Positions 8,881 to 16,994 of a DNA stretch of 64,000 bases are shown one piece after another. How positions within the stretch are numbered: the first letter of the stretch is position 1; the number at the start of each line of letters is the position of its first letter. The notes beneath the pieces are model-generated. The model was given only the letters and a program-made list of their open reading frames with translations, was not told where the DNA came from and ran no database searches. The position numbers and the translations under genes are program-made. This stretch comes from Arthrobacter sp. OAP107 (lineage in GTDB: Bacteria > Actinomycetota > Actinomycetes > Actinomycetales > Micrococcaceae). The DNA lies in contig NZ_JBEPOK010000001.1 of NCBI RefSeq assembly GCF_040546765.1, forward strand, positions 1,860,001-1,924,000, in the 5' to 3' direction.

Positions 8881-9420
8881 TCAGCCGACCGCGGGGGCCT
8901 CGGCCTCGACGACCTGCTCGGCCTGGGCGGTCTGCTCCGGACCGGCCTGGCTCTGCTTGGCAGCCGCCTGGGCCTCCTTGGCCGCCTTCATGGAGGCGAA
9001 CTGGTTGTCCAGGGTCTTGGCGTCGACCTTGAAGTCGCTGGCCTCCACGGACTTGGTGTTGACCACCAGACCGGTGCCGCGCGAGGCCGGCATCACGTTG
9101 CCCTTGAAGCCGTAGACGGTGCCGACCTTCTCGCCGTCCTTGTTGAGCAGCGGCTCAGTATTCGGGCCCGCGGCCTTGACGATCTCCTCCAGCTGGCCCA
9201 CCGAGTAGGGGGCGGTGTTGGCGAAGCGCTCCTTGCCGTCCGGGCCCTTCACGCGCTCGGACTTCAGGTGCAGGTTGCTCTGCTCCGGTCCGCGCGAGTC
9301 GCGGGCGTCGACCTGGATGTCGGCGTAGTGCGACTTGCCGTCCTTGGTCGCGCCGTTGTCATAGACCTTGGCGATGAGGTTGACCCCGGTCATTGCGCCC
9401 TTGCCCTTGAGAAGTGCCAT
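8881..9420 (-). CDS. Hypothetical 179-residue element protein
   Basis: I chose ATG 9420 (MALLKGKGAM), preceded by GGACGA; the upstream extension of the frame is non-coding in character. Residues ~10-125 look like a compact beta-rich fold (alternating strands, e.g. VNLIAKVYD and HYADIQVDA). The last ~50 residues are Ala/Gln-rich and probably helical or disordered. An N-terminal beta barrel with a flexible tail is reminiscent of single-strand DNA-binding proteins, but I see no motif that proves it. It is a single-gene transcript: a terminator follows, and a promoter region (9421-9580) containing an ACGAGTC site on the minus strand precedes it. Confidence 0.65.
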   Translation of the reverse strand: MALLKGKGAMTGVNLIAKVYDNGATKDGKSHYADIQVDARDSRGPEQSNLHLKSERVKGPDGKERFANTAPYSVGQLEEIVKAAGPNTEPLLNKDGEKVGTVYGFKGNVMPASRGTGLVVNTKSVEASDFKVDAKTLDNQFASMKAAKEAQAAAKQSQAGPEQTAQAEQVVEAEAPAVG

Positions 9421-9568
9421 GATCTCGTCCTTTCGTCGTTCCGTCCGCCACTCGGCAGAACGGCCTTGATCATTCACGTCGTCCGAGCAAAGCCCCGAAG
9501 TGCAGTGCCGAACTGCTCTATACACTAATACTCCTATAGAGCATTCCGCAACCATTCGAATGATCTTT

Positions 9569-9576
9569 CGACTCGT
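9569..9576 (-). promoter_or_regulatory. ACGAGTCG motif upstream of the 9420 gene
   Basis: The minus-strand 8-mer ACGAGTCG lies just downstream of the relaxase stop and ~150 bases before the next start. The same 8-mer is present at 15,177-15,184 and 21,453-21,460, and its first 7 bases at 16,899-16,905. All are in intergenic DNA of this element, so it is a candidate binding site of an element regulator. Confidence 0.35.
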
Positions 9577-9580
9577 GTCC

Positions 9581-11857
9581 CTACTCGTGCTGGATGCCGT
9601 CGGACCGGCCTGCCGGCTCCTGCTCGGGGCCGGGGAGGACCCCGGCACCAGCCACCGCGGCGTCGACCCGCTGCTGGACACGCACCACCAGGCCGGCGTC
9701 GAGCGAGGAGGCCTTCGAACGGCGCATCCGGGCCGCCTGTTCCTGCTCTTCGCGCAGCGCCGCGATCCTCGAACGCAGAACCGGCCGCGTGGAGCCGTCC
9801 TCCACCGGAACCAGTTCCCGCGAGACCCGGGTCATCGCGGCGATGTCGTCGACAGGGAGGTCGGCGATCGCCTCGGACTGGCCTGACTGGTCGAGGTACT
9901 CCATGGCCGCCAGCAGCAGCCGGCGGCGTTCGGCCGCGGCTGCGGTGAACTCCCGCCGGGCCCGCTCGCCGATCTCGACATCGGCCACGAAGTCGTAGCC
10001 CAGGTGATGGAGGTCCAGTGCCTTGACCTCGTCGAAGGGGTGCACCGTCCCGGTCTCGATCGACAGCTGGGTGGAGACCTCCGGATCCCCTCCGGCGACG
10101 GCGCGGCGCTGGTCAGCAGGACCGGCGACGAGCACCAGCCCCGAGTCGGCCAGGTCGGTGCGCAGCTCCTGGAGCCGTTCGTCGTAGACCTGCTTCATCG
10201 TCTCGATGCGCGCGTCCAGCACCGCCCGTCCGGCCTTGCCCGCGGTCAGGTGCCGTCCGCCGGGCTGGCCGTAGATCTCGCGGCCCATCTCCTCGGCCTG
10301 GTCGGCGTCCTTCATCCGCTGCAGCGAGGCGTCCTGGCGCAGCGCCATCAGCGAGAGCAGGCGCTGGCCGTACGCGGCGACCTCCTGCTGCTGGGCGTAC
10401 CACTGGCTGGCGTCGCCGACAAACGGCAGGAAGTGCTGGTACTTGCTCATCACCCGCCGGTGCCAGTCCTCTTCGTAGCGGTAGAAGTCGTAGAGCGGCC
10501 GGGAGTCCTCTACGGCCACTTCGGCCTTCTCGGCACGCTCCCATTGCCGGGCCAGGTCGCGGTAGGCGCTGGCCTTGGACTTGTGATGCTGCAGGCGGGA
10601 GGCATAGCTGCGCAGCCGGAAGCCGAAGGAGACGACATCGTCCTCCGAGCTGCCGTGCTGCTGCTGGCGCTCTGCGGCCAGGGCGGCCATCTCGGCGTAG
10701 TCCATACCCATCACCTCAAGCATCGGCGTACGCACCCGCAGCTCCTCCTCGGGCAGGGCGCGCAGCATCTGGTAGACCCCGTTGACCGCCCGCTCGGTGA
10801 TCTGGTTGCGGCCCGCGTCGACCAGGCGCTGCCACGCGTCGGTGGGCAGGCCCTCGGCCTCGCGGCGCTGATTGGCGTACTCCACGACCCTCTCCATTGC
10901 CGCCGGCAGCGGAGAGCCCGGCCGCTCCAGCTGCTCGGCCACCAGCTCGGAGACCAGACGGTTGGCTTTGCGCATCCGCAGATCGTTGGTTCCGGCGCGC
11001 CACAGCGAGCGGTCGGCGGGCAGGCAGGCCAGCAGGAACTGGGGGAGGGCCTCTGAGCGCATGCGCTCGTGTGCCCAGCGCTTGATGAAGGTCGTCACGT
11101 TCCTGCGCTCGTATCCGACGGCGCTGGACAGGTGCGCGACGACCTGCTTCTCGTCCAGCCAGGCGTCCACGCCGCGCCGCAACCGGGACTTGTGCCGATC
11201 CAGAAGCTTGCCCCGCTGGGTGCCGTCCTTGGCCAGGCGGCCGTGTCCGGCGTCGACCATCGCCAGGTGGCAGTGGACGTGCTCGGTGTCGACCTGGATC
11301 ACGCCGACGTAGCGCAGGTCGTCGAAACCGCTCGTGCCCGAGCTCATCCGCTCCAGCCCGTGCATGATCGCCATCCGCAGCTTCATCTGGTCGATGTGGC
11401 CGCGGTAGTCCCCGCGGCCTTCGCAGTGAAAGTCCTCGCCGACGATGCGGTGCCGTTTCAGGTATTCCTCATCGAAGGAGAGCACGGTCTTCAGCACCGT
11501 CTTGCCGCTCTCGAAGTGTTTCTGGATGTCCCGGGACGCAGCCCGCAGCTGCTCGTCGGAGAGCGACACTGAGCCGTAGCCGAAGGCCACGCCGCCATCG
11601 CCCTGGGCCTGGCGCATTGTCGTCTTGGCCTCGACCCTGCTCGTCCCTGCGCGCTCGACCGCGCTCTCGCGGGCCATATAGCGCAGGATGAAGTCGTCCG
11701 TGCGCAGCCGCTGGATCGGCGCGAGCGACTCAGTCGCCTGCTCGCGCGCCATGTACCGGGTGACGTAGTCGCCGGGGGTGCCGCCCCGGGACCCCTTGCC
11801 GCCGGGCAGCGGCACACTGAACTCGTTGACGATGACCACTGACTGCTTCAGGCCCAT
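9581..11857 (-). CDS. MobL-like relaxase (MobP class)
   Basis: A 758-residue protein expected to nick the element at oriT and pilot the strand during conjugation. The HUH-type metal-binding motif is seen as TEHVHCHLAM (H193, H195, H197). The candidate catalytic tyrosine is not certain; Y31, Y35, Y60 and Y94 lie in the N-terminal part. Residues 30-38 and 55-63 repeat the pattern DxxxRYMARE. The C-terminal ~450 residues are long, helical and charged, ending in a Q/E-rich tail. The ATG at 11857 follows GAGGCGGG. A hairpin at 11893-11921 separates it from the upstream operon, which may limit its expression. Family assignment rests on the HxHxH pattern and context with the coupling protein. Confidence 0.8.
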   Translation of the reverse strand: MGLKQSVVIVNEFSVPLPGGKGSRGGTPGDYVTRYMAREQATESLAPIQRLRTDDFILRYMARESAVERAGTSRVEAKTTMRQAQGDGGVAFGYGSVSLSDEQLRAASRDIQKHFESGKTVLKTVLSFDEEYLKRHRIVGEDFHCEGRGDYRGHIDQMKLRMAIMHGLERMSSGTSGFDDLRYVGVIQVDTEHVHCHLAMVDAGHGRLAKDGTQRGKLLDRHKSRLRRGVDAWLDEKQVVAHLSSAVGYERRNVTTFIKRWAHERMRSEALPQFLLACLPADRSLWRAGTNDLRMRKANRLVSELVAEQLERPGSPLPAAMERVVEYANQRREAEGLPTDAWQRLVDAGRNQITERAVNGVYQMLRALPEEELRVRTPMLEVMGMDYAEMAALAAERQQQHGSSEDDVVSFGFRLRSYASRLQHHKSKASAYRDLARQWERAEKAEVAVEDSRPLYDFYRYEEDWHRRVMSKYQHFLPFVGDASQWYAQQQEVAAYGQRLLSLMALRQDASLQRMKDADQAEEMGREIYGQPGGRHLTAGKAGRAVLDARIETMKQVYDERLQELRTDLADSGLVLVAGPADQRRAVAGGDPEVSTQLSIETGTVHPFDEVKALDLHHLGYDFVADVEIGERARREFTAAAAERRRLLLAAMEYLDQSGQSEAIADLPVDDIAAMTRVSRELVPVEDGSTRPVLRSRIAALREEQEQAARMRRSKASSLDAGLVVRVQQRVDAAVAGAGVLPGPEQEPAGRSDGIQHE

Positions 11858-11892
11858 CCCGCCTCATCCCTCCGTCGTGTGAATGCACAGAA

Positions 11893-11921
11893 CCCCGGCC
11901 GCTGTCCTCCAGCGACCGGGG
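11893..11921 (-). terminator. Hairpin between the 338-residue gene and the relaxase gene
   Basis: CCCCGG-C-CGCTG pairs with CAGCG-A-CCGGGG (one internal mismatch) around a 5-base loop. There is no long T-run on the minus strand, so attenuation is as likely as full termination. Confidence 0.5.
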
Positions 11922-11951
11922 CCCGTCCTGACTGCTCTGCCCGCCTCGGCC

Positions 11952-12968
11952 TCAGTGGCCCAGACCGTGCCCGTCTTCCTCGCCGAAGTCGAGGTCGGCG
12001 GCGCGGCGGGAGGCCTCGCGCTTGCGCTCCTCGAGCGTCGGCGCGGGCACCTCCTGCCCGGTGGCCTCCTCATCCAGACCAAAGTCCAGATCGTGGGTCG
12101 CGCCGGCATCCGGCTCCGCGTCCGCAGGGGCGGCAGTATCCTCCGGTCCGTCCAGGTGCAGGGCCGGGGCCACACGCTGGTGGTACAGGTGCTCGGGCGT
12201 GCCCTCAGTGCGCTCCAGCTCAGCCTGATACTGCTCGCGCTCCGCGGTGATCTCGGCCTCGACCGCCAGCAACTGCGCGGTGACGCCCTCGGCAGCCGGC
12301 TGCTGCGCCTCCGGCCGCTGGAGGTTCTCCGCCTGCGCGACCAAGTCGAGCTCGTCCTCGCTGAACAGCGAGTTGATCGCGTCGGAGCGGGCCCGCAGGC
12401 CCCGCTGGTCGACGACGGACTCAACCGGACCATGACCATCCTTGGAGCGATCAGCGAAGTAGGCCGCCAGGTCGTACTCGGTGGAGGCCAGGTCGATCTC
12501 GAGATCGGCGATGCGGTGCACGTTCATGAAGACCACGGGGGCATCGGCCTGGTCCCCAGACGGGGTGAGCACGAGGGCATCCACCCTGGCGGGCAGCTCC
12601 CACTCGATCCCCGTGAGCTGGTCGGGCACGGTGAACGAAGGGCTGAAGTAGCCCTTGGCCGCCAGTGCGACCAGCTGCTCGTCGTCGAACTCGTAGAAGG
12701 CGTCGACCTTCTCGCCCTGGCCGTGCGAGTAGGTCACCTGGGTGATCCCGTACGGCAGCGGCTCGGCGGGAGTGATCGAGCGCAGCTCGCCCACGACGTG
12801 CAGGTAGGGCCGGTAGTTCTCCTCCTTGCCGCGGTGCTTGAGCTCGACAGAGTCGACCAGCACCCCGATCTGGGCATCGAGGCCGTCGTAGCGGTGCGCC
12901 TGCACGCCACGCTCCCGCAGGGCCCGGTCGGCCCACACGTCGTTCATCATCAGTCCAGCAGTGCGCAT
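11952..12968 (-). CDS. Hypothetical element protein, 338 residues
   Basis: I chose the ATG at 12968, which overlaps the stop of the preceding gene (ATGA) and indicates translational coupling; longer frames would run inside the upstream gene. The N-terminal ~170 residues form a mixed alpha/beta, soluble-looking domain with several acidic loops (e.g. YEFDDEQLVAL). Residues ~190-260 are helical, and the last ~80 are acidic, Pro/Ala-rich and probably disordered. It has no signal peptide or membrane segment, so it is predicted cytoplasmic. It is the last gene before the relaxase, which suggests a role in DNA processing or transfer regulation. I do not recognise the family. Confidence 0.65.
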   Translation of the reverse strand: MRTAGLMMNDVWADRALRERGVQAHRYDGLDAQIGVLVDSVELKHRGKEENYRPYLHVVGELRSITPAEPLPYGITQVTYSHGQGEKVDAFYEFDDEQLVALAAKGYFSPSFTVPDQLTGIEWELPARVDALVLTPSGDQADAPVVFMNVHRIADLEIDLASTEYDLAAYFADRSKDGHGPVESVVDQRGLRARSDAINSLFSEDELDLVAQAENLQRPEAQQPAAEGVTAQLLAVEAEITAEREQYQAELERTEGTPEHLYHQRVAPALHLDGPEDTAAPADAEPDAGATHDLDFGLDEEATGQEVPAPTLEERKREASRRAADLDFGEEDGHGLGH

Positions 12969-13504
12969 CAGTTGCTCCTCTTCCGGTTGGTCTTCTTGCT
13001 CGGGCGGGTGGTCCTGGGGGCGGCGGTGGCCGGGGCCAGCGCCGGGGTGCGGGCGTCGCGCACAGCCTGGATCCGGCAGGTGGACCAGCGCCACATCCCG
13101 CGCATCGCAGCGATCTCCGCGGCGGCCAGCAACAGGACCACAAACAGCAGCGGGGCGATCCACATCGCGACGGTCCCGGCCATGGTCAGGTCGCCGCTTA
13201 CTGCGCCCGACTGCCGGTGCAGCCACGCGCCGAGCATCGGGATCACGACCATCGCAGTCATCGAGGCCAGCACGTAGTCGGCGATGAGCACGACCGAGCG
13301 GAAGAACACCGCCCAGATCAGCACCGGCGATCCGCCGGAGCCCTTCCCGGGGGCCAGGCGGCGCAGCGCGCCGGCCAGCTTCGAAGGGCCACGCCCGGCC
13401 TTCGGCTTGACCGGGGCCTTCTCGACGGGGACTGCAGTGGCAGCCTCCACGCGGGCTTCGTGCTCGGTCGCGCTGCCGGTCTTGTCCAGAGTCTGGATCG
13501 TCAT
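12968..13504 (-). CDS. Membrane protein of the transfer operon, 178 residues
   Basis: The ATG at 13504 (MTIQTLDKTG) has AAGGACGAG upstream and is preferred over the longer frame, whose first ~75 residues are Arg/Pro shadow sequence. Two hydrophobic segments are visible, at about residues 66-95 and 106-135, flanked by positively charged tails. The N-terminal ~55 residues are hydrophilic and the C-terminus is Lys/Arg-rich. A small two-TM protein in this position could be a VirB3-like or other inner-membrane component of the secretion channel, but this is only positional inference. The stop overlaps the next start by 4 bases. Confidence 0.65.
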   Translation of the reverse strand: MTIQTLDKTGSATEHEARVEAATAVPVEKAPVKPKAGRGPSKLAGALRRLAPGKGSGGSPVLIWAVFFRSVVLIADYVLASMTAMVVIPMLGAWLHRQSGAVSGDLTMAGTVAMWIAPLLFVVLLLAAAEIAAMRGMWRWSTCRIQAVRDARTPALAPATAAPRTTRPSKKTNRKRSN

Positions 13505-13556
13505 TCGTCTCGTCCTTCGTGGTTGTCGTGTCGTGTCTGTGCGGGTGTCCCGCCGG

Positions 13557-14288
13557 TCAGCCGCTGTGGCTGGGTCCGGGGCTGGCGGTATCGGCCGGTG
13601 AAGCAGAGGCAGGTGGCCTCTGCGCGGCAAGCTGGTCCCGCGTCCGGCCCGAGGCCCGGTACGCTTCGAACGAGGCGACCGTGCCGTCCTGTCCGGTGGC
13701 GAAGGTGAAGACCACGTACTCACTTTTGGCCGTGGACTTGCCGTCGGCGGACACCGGGTCCAGGCGCGCCACTCCGATGTAGGAGTAGTCCAGGCCCTTC
13801 ACCGCGGCAACGTCGACGTCGAAGTCGGCCAGCTGGTACGCCGTCCCCGCGCCCTTTCCGGCACCGGTCGCTGCCATCCACTCCGGGATGAACTCGGTGA
13901 GGGTCCGGGACGAGGTCCCGAGAAACCCGTACCGGGCGTCGAGGGCGGCCTGCGTCTCCTTGACGGTCCGCGAGGCGGCCGAAGAATCCGTCAGGCTCAG
14001 CAGCACCGAGCGCGCTGCGGCCCGGTCCCGGTCGGCCCGCTCGGCATCCATCCCCGGCAGGGCAGCCAGCAACCGGGCATGCTTGGTCTCAAGTGCCGCC
14101 TGCGCGTCCTCCTGCTTGCCCTGGAGCTGGACGATGAGCTGGTCGGCCTTGGCGTCGGCGTCCGCCGAACCGTCGGCCAGCAGCGCCGGGGCCAGAGAGA
14201 GCAGCGACAGCGCCAGCAGCGTTCCGGTGCTGCAGACCAGGACCTTCCCGGCCCTCGCGCGCACCCAGTCCTTCACGTCCTCGATCAC
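13557..14288 (-). CDS. VirB8-like bitopic membrane protein, copy 4 of 4
   Basis: A 243-residue protein with one transmembrane segment at ~15-37, a helical stretch (~45-120) rich in A, D, R and K, and a C-terminal mixed alpha/beta domain (~125-230). The same layout is repeated in the three genes upstream. In Gram-positive conjugation systems such proteins (TcpC, TraM-type VirB8 relatives) carry an NTF2-like extracytoplasmic domain; I infer that relationship from layout, not clear sequence identity. Its ATG overlaps the stop of the preceding gene (ATGA). The C-terminal ~20 residues are Pro/Ser/Ala-rich. Confidence 0.6.
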   Translation of the reverse strand: MIEDVKDWVRARAGKVLVCSTGTLLALSLLSLAPALLADGSADADAKADQLIVQLQGKQEDAQAALETKHARLLAALPGMDAERADRDRAAARSVLLSLTDSSAASRTVKETQAALDARYGFLGTSSRTLTEFIPEWMAATGAGKGAGTAYQLADFDVDVAAVKGLDYSYIGVARLDPVSADGKSTAKSEYVVFTFATGQDGTVASFEAYRASGRTRDQLAAQRPPASASPADTASPGPSHSG

Positions 14289-15091
14289 GGTGCCTTCACC
14301 TCCTGCCGCAGGGCCTCGCCCGTGGTCGTCGTTCCGGTCTGGACCCCGGAGAAGCTCTTGCGGGTCATGTCGTAGTCAGCCCGGGCCCAGGCCAGTACCG
14401 CCGGGGCCTGCCCGGCCGCCGGGCGGGTCTGCACCGCCAACCAGGTGACCCGGATCGTGCCGTCCACCTCGACCGAGTAAGGGCGCTGGGCGACCCACTT
14501 GAAGCCGGAGTCGAAGCTCATCGGAATCTCGTTGCCCGCGGCGACGTCCTTGTCGGAGGCCAGCAGGTACCAGGGTTGGAGAGTGGCCTGCCCGACGTCG
14601 GGGGCGAAGTACGGGGTGAGGTTCCGGCGCGTCGGCTCGGCGGCAGCCTGGTCCAGCGTCCCGCCCGAGTCCGCCACCGAGGGTGTCAGGTAGCGGTACT
14701 CGTTCTGCAACCGGGCGATCTGTTCCGCAGCTCCCTGTGCCGTGACCAGGGCGCGGTCAGCGTCCTTGGCCTCCGGGAGGGCGTCGGTGCGCACCGCGGC
14801 GGTGCGGATCTGCTCGCGCAGGGAGACGATTTGCTGAGCCTTGTCTTGGCTGACGGTGGCCTCGCCACCAGAGAGACCTGCGCCGACCAGGAAGCAGAGC
14901 AGCGCAGCTGCCCCCGTGCACACCCCGCCGATGGCCGCCCGGCGGCTCATCAGCGCACCCGGGACATTTCCGTCCCCAGTGGGGTCGGCGTCGCCCGGTG
15001 CCGCACCGGCGTCCGGCGCGGCCACGAAGCGGGTCTTGCGGACAGGCTTGTCAGCCTGCACACCCGACTCGCCGATCTTTGTCGATGCCAT
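14285..15091 (-). CDS. VirB8-like bitopic membrane protein, copy 3 of 4
   Basis: A 268-residue protein. The N-terminal ~50 residues are hydrophilic and likely cytoplasmic; one membrane segment follows at ~52-74 (IGGVCTGAAALLCFLVGAG), then a coiled-coil region (~80-130) and a beta-rich C-terminal domain (~140-255) containing RRNLTPYFAP. A similar RRTLAPLFSP occurs in the first paralogue, the clearest sequence link within the set. The ATG at 15091 follows AGGGG. A 73-base gap with candidate operator motifs separates it from the gene upstream, so it may have its own promoter. Confidence 0.6.
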   Translation of the reverse strand: MASTKIGESGVQADKPVRKTRFVAAPDAGAAPGDADPTGDGNVPGALMSRRAAIGGVCTGAAALLCFLVGAGLSGGEATVSQDKAQQIVSLREQIRTAAVRTDALPEAKDADRALVTAQGAAEQIARLQNEYRYLTPSVADSGGTLDQAAAEPTRRNLTPYFAPDVGQATLQPWYLLASDKDVAAGNEIPMSFDSGFKWVAQRPYSVEVDGTIRVTWLAVQTRPAAGQAPAVLAWARADYDMTRKSFSGVQTGTTTTGEALRQEVKAP

Positions 15092-15164
15092 TGCCCCTCA
15101 ACTCGCTCTTCGTCTCGAGTACCAGTACAACTCTATCAAGAAGATGAGTCGAAAGGGAGTCGGA
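15092..15164 (-). promoter_or_regulatory. Intergenic segment with repeated GAGTC motifs and an AACTCTATC site
   Basis: The 73-base gap holds AACTCTATC (15,129-15,137), one base different from AAGTCTATC at two other element promoters, and GAGTC at 15,146-15,150 and 15,157-15,161. A third copy within TGACGAGTCG lies just inside the end of the upstream gene (15,175-15,184). It probably contains a promoter for the downstream minus-strand genes, with regulator sites. No unambiguous -35/-10 pair is seen. Confidence 0.4.
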
Positions 15165-15887
15165 TCATCTGGAATGACGAGTCGAACCGCCAGCGGGAAT
15201 GGCGGACAGGCCAGAGACCTTCCCTTGCGCGTCGACGGTGAGGTACACCAGCACGGTCCGGTACGACTTGACCCGGTCCGGTGCCACCTTGTTCTGGGAC
15301 ACCGCATCGGAGGTAGCCGCCACCTCGATCTGCACGGCATACGTGTACTCGTCCGCCGTGACCTTCACGACCTCGAGGTCCGCGTCGGCATTGACCGCCG
15401 AGTTCAGCCCTTGGGTGTCGATGTAGTAGTAGCGCTTGCCCGCGGCGTCTTCGTTGAAGCGCGCCGGCGGCATGAACTGCTTCAGGAACTGCTCGTCCTC
15501 GGACAGGTGGTAGCGCTCTTTCAGGTCCCGGCGAGCGGCCTCGTAGGCCTGGCCGGAGTCCCAGGTGAATGCCGTCTTCACCAGGCGGTCCACGATCTGC
15601 GTGTCGTCGTGGATCCGGCTCTGGCTCACGCCGAGCGACTGCATGACATCCTGCTCGACCTGCTCGGACTTCGCGGTCCCGACCGAGGCAAGCTGGCCCT
15701 GAAGGCCCGTGATCGTCTGCTGCTGCTGATCCAGTGCACTGCGCTGGGACCCCCATGTCAGGCCGGTCACCGTCACGGCGGTAACCAGCAGTACCGCGAC
15801 CCCGACCACCAGGGCGTTGCGCCGCATGAAGCCCGGTTCCGGCGCTGCCGTTTCGTCCGTGCCGTCAATCTGCTGCTCCTGCATCAT
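15165..15887 (-). CDS. VirB8-like bitopic membrane protein, copy 2 of 4
   Basis: A 240-residue protein with a short hydrophilic N-terminus, one transmembrane segment at ~29-48 (LVVGVAVLLVTAVTVTGL), a helical stalk (~50-115) and a beta-rich C-terminal domain (~120-230) with alternating strands such as YTYAVQIEVAAT and YRTVLVYLTVD. This C-terminal pattern matches NTF2-like domains of VirB8/TcpC proteins in general appearance. The ATG at 15887 overlaps the stop of the preceding gene; a second ATG follows immediately. The two are evidently translated from one message. Confidence 0.6.
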   Translation of the reverse strand: MMQEQQIDGTDETAAPEPGFMRRNALVVGVAVLLVTAVTVTGLTWGSQRSALDQQQQTITGLQGQLASVGTAKSEQVEQDVMQSLGVSQSRIHDDTQIVDRLVKTAFTWDSGQAYEAARRDLKERYHLSEDEQFLKQFMPPARFNEDAAGKRYYYIDTQGLNSAVNADADLEVVKVTADEYTYAVQIEVAATSDAVSQNKVAPDRVKSYRTVLVYLTVDAQGKVSGLSAIPAGGSTRHSR

Positions 15888-16861
15888 CAGCCCTCTCCGC
15901 TTCCGTTACCCGTCGTCGATGCGCCCTGCTGGTGCTCCGCGCCGGCGGCGGTCACCACGACCTTGAGATCCGCGAAAGTCCCGGCCTTCCCGTCGTAGGA
16001 GTAGGCCGCGTTCGCCCACGCCAGCACCTGTCCACCCGCGGTGTCCCGGCACAGCCAGATCACCCGCGCCGTGCGCGTGGTGCCCGTGGCGTCCTGGGTG
16101 GCGAGGTCCGGCATTACCGACTCGACCGACCAGGCGTACGCTCCAGGCGAGGAAGCCTTCAAACCCTCGTAGCGCACGTACCAGGGGAACCGCGGGTCGA
16201 TCTGCGTGCTCGGGTCGAACGGCGTCACAGAGGTCCAGGAGTAGGCCCCCTTCTCGTCGGCCAGGAACGAGCGCGGGCTGAACAGGGGTGCCAGCGTCCG
16301 GCGGTGCTCGGCGATCTGCAGTGTCGCCGCGTTCGGCGTACCGTTGCCCGCATTGGGCTGTGTCGCCGCCTCGTGGTGCAGCTGAGCGAAGCGCTGCTGG
16401 GCCTCCGCGACCTTCTGGGCGTCCTTTGCGGCTGCCTCCATCAGCCGCGTCATCTTTCCGGGCAGATCCGGGGCGACCGGAGTGCTCCTGGCATCCTCGA
16501 TCTGGACCTGGAGCGCGGAGATCCGGTCGGCGTTGGCCGCGTGCTCCACCTCGAATCCCTTGCCGCTCACTCCCGCGGCCGCCGCGAGCCCGAGGATCGC
16601 TACGCCCATTGCGGCGCTCAAAACCAGGCGCGTCCGCCGCGCCGACTCCTCCGGAGTGCGTGCCTGCCGCTCTCCGCGCCGCTCGGAGCGCCAGCCCTCG
16701 AAGCGGGCCTCGAGTTCGACCCCGCTGACCCGCCTGCGGGTGGCGGGGGCCTTCAGCTTCTTCGGCGCGCCGTCCTCGTCCTTGACCGTGTCCCCGGCCC
16801 TGCCACGCGCATCATCGTCCGCACTCGTCACGATGCCCGCCCTTTCTCGCGTTGTCCTCAT
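15887..16861 (-). CDS. VirB8-like bitopic membrane protein, copy 1 of 4
   Basis: A 324-residue protein, the largest of the four. I chose the ATG at 16861, preceded by GGAG at 6 bases, over a TTG four codons upstream. The first ~78 residues are cytoplasmic and basic, a membrane segment follows at ~80-101 (LVLSAAMGVAILGLAAAAGV), then a helical region (~105-175) and a C-terminal domain (~180-305) with RRTLAPLFSP and a run of beta strands ending AWANAAYSY. It heads an apparent operon reading down to the 338-residue gene. The upstream region carries AAGTCTATC and ACGAGTC sites. Confidence 0.6.
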   Translation of the reverse strand: MRTTRERAGIVTSADDDARGRAGDTVKDEDGAPKKLKAPATRRRVSGVELEARFEGWRSERRGERQARTPEESARRTRLVLSAAMGVAILGLAAAAGVSGKGFEVEHAANADRISALQVQIEDARSTPVAPDLPGKMTRLMEAAAKDAQKVAEAQQRFAQLHHEAATQPNAGNGTPNAATLQIAEHRRTLAPLFSPRSFLADEKGAYSWTSVTPFDPSTQIDPRFPWYVRYEGLKASSPGAYAWSVESVMPDLATQDATGTTRTARVIWLCRDTAGGQVLAWANAAYSYDGKAGTFADLKVVVTAAGAEHQQGASTTGNGSGEG

Positions 16862-16871
16862 ATATGACTCC

Positions 16872-16905
16872 AAGTCTATCTGTAATGGTCATTCAATAAC
16901 GAGTC
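16872..16905. promoter_or_regulatory. Upstream region of the VirB8-like operon with two recurrent motifs
   Basis: AAGTCTATC (16,872-16,880) lies directly upstream of the ribosome binding site, and ACGAGTC (16,899-16,905) about 20 bases further. Both words recur in other intergenic regions of the element. Regulatory function is inferred. Confidence 0.4.
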
Positions 16906-16949
16906 TGCCCCATTCGACAGGTCACTGCGCACGGATCGGGACGCAGAAA

Positions 16950-16982
16950 GGGCCGGTGCCCGGATCGTCCGGACACCGGCCC
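16950..16982 (-). terminator. Terminator after the lysozyme/CHAP gene
   Basis: A 15-base stem (GGGCCGGTGCCCGGA with TCCGGACACCGGCCC, one mismatch) and a 3-base loop, followed on the minus strand by TTTCTG. Confidence 0.75.
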
Positions 16983-16994
16983 TGCTTCCGCCGG

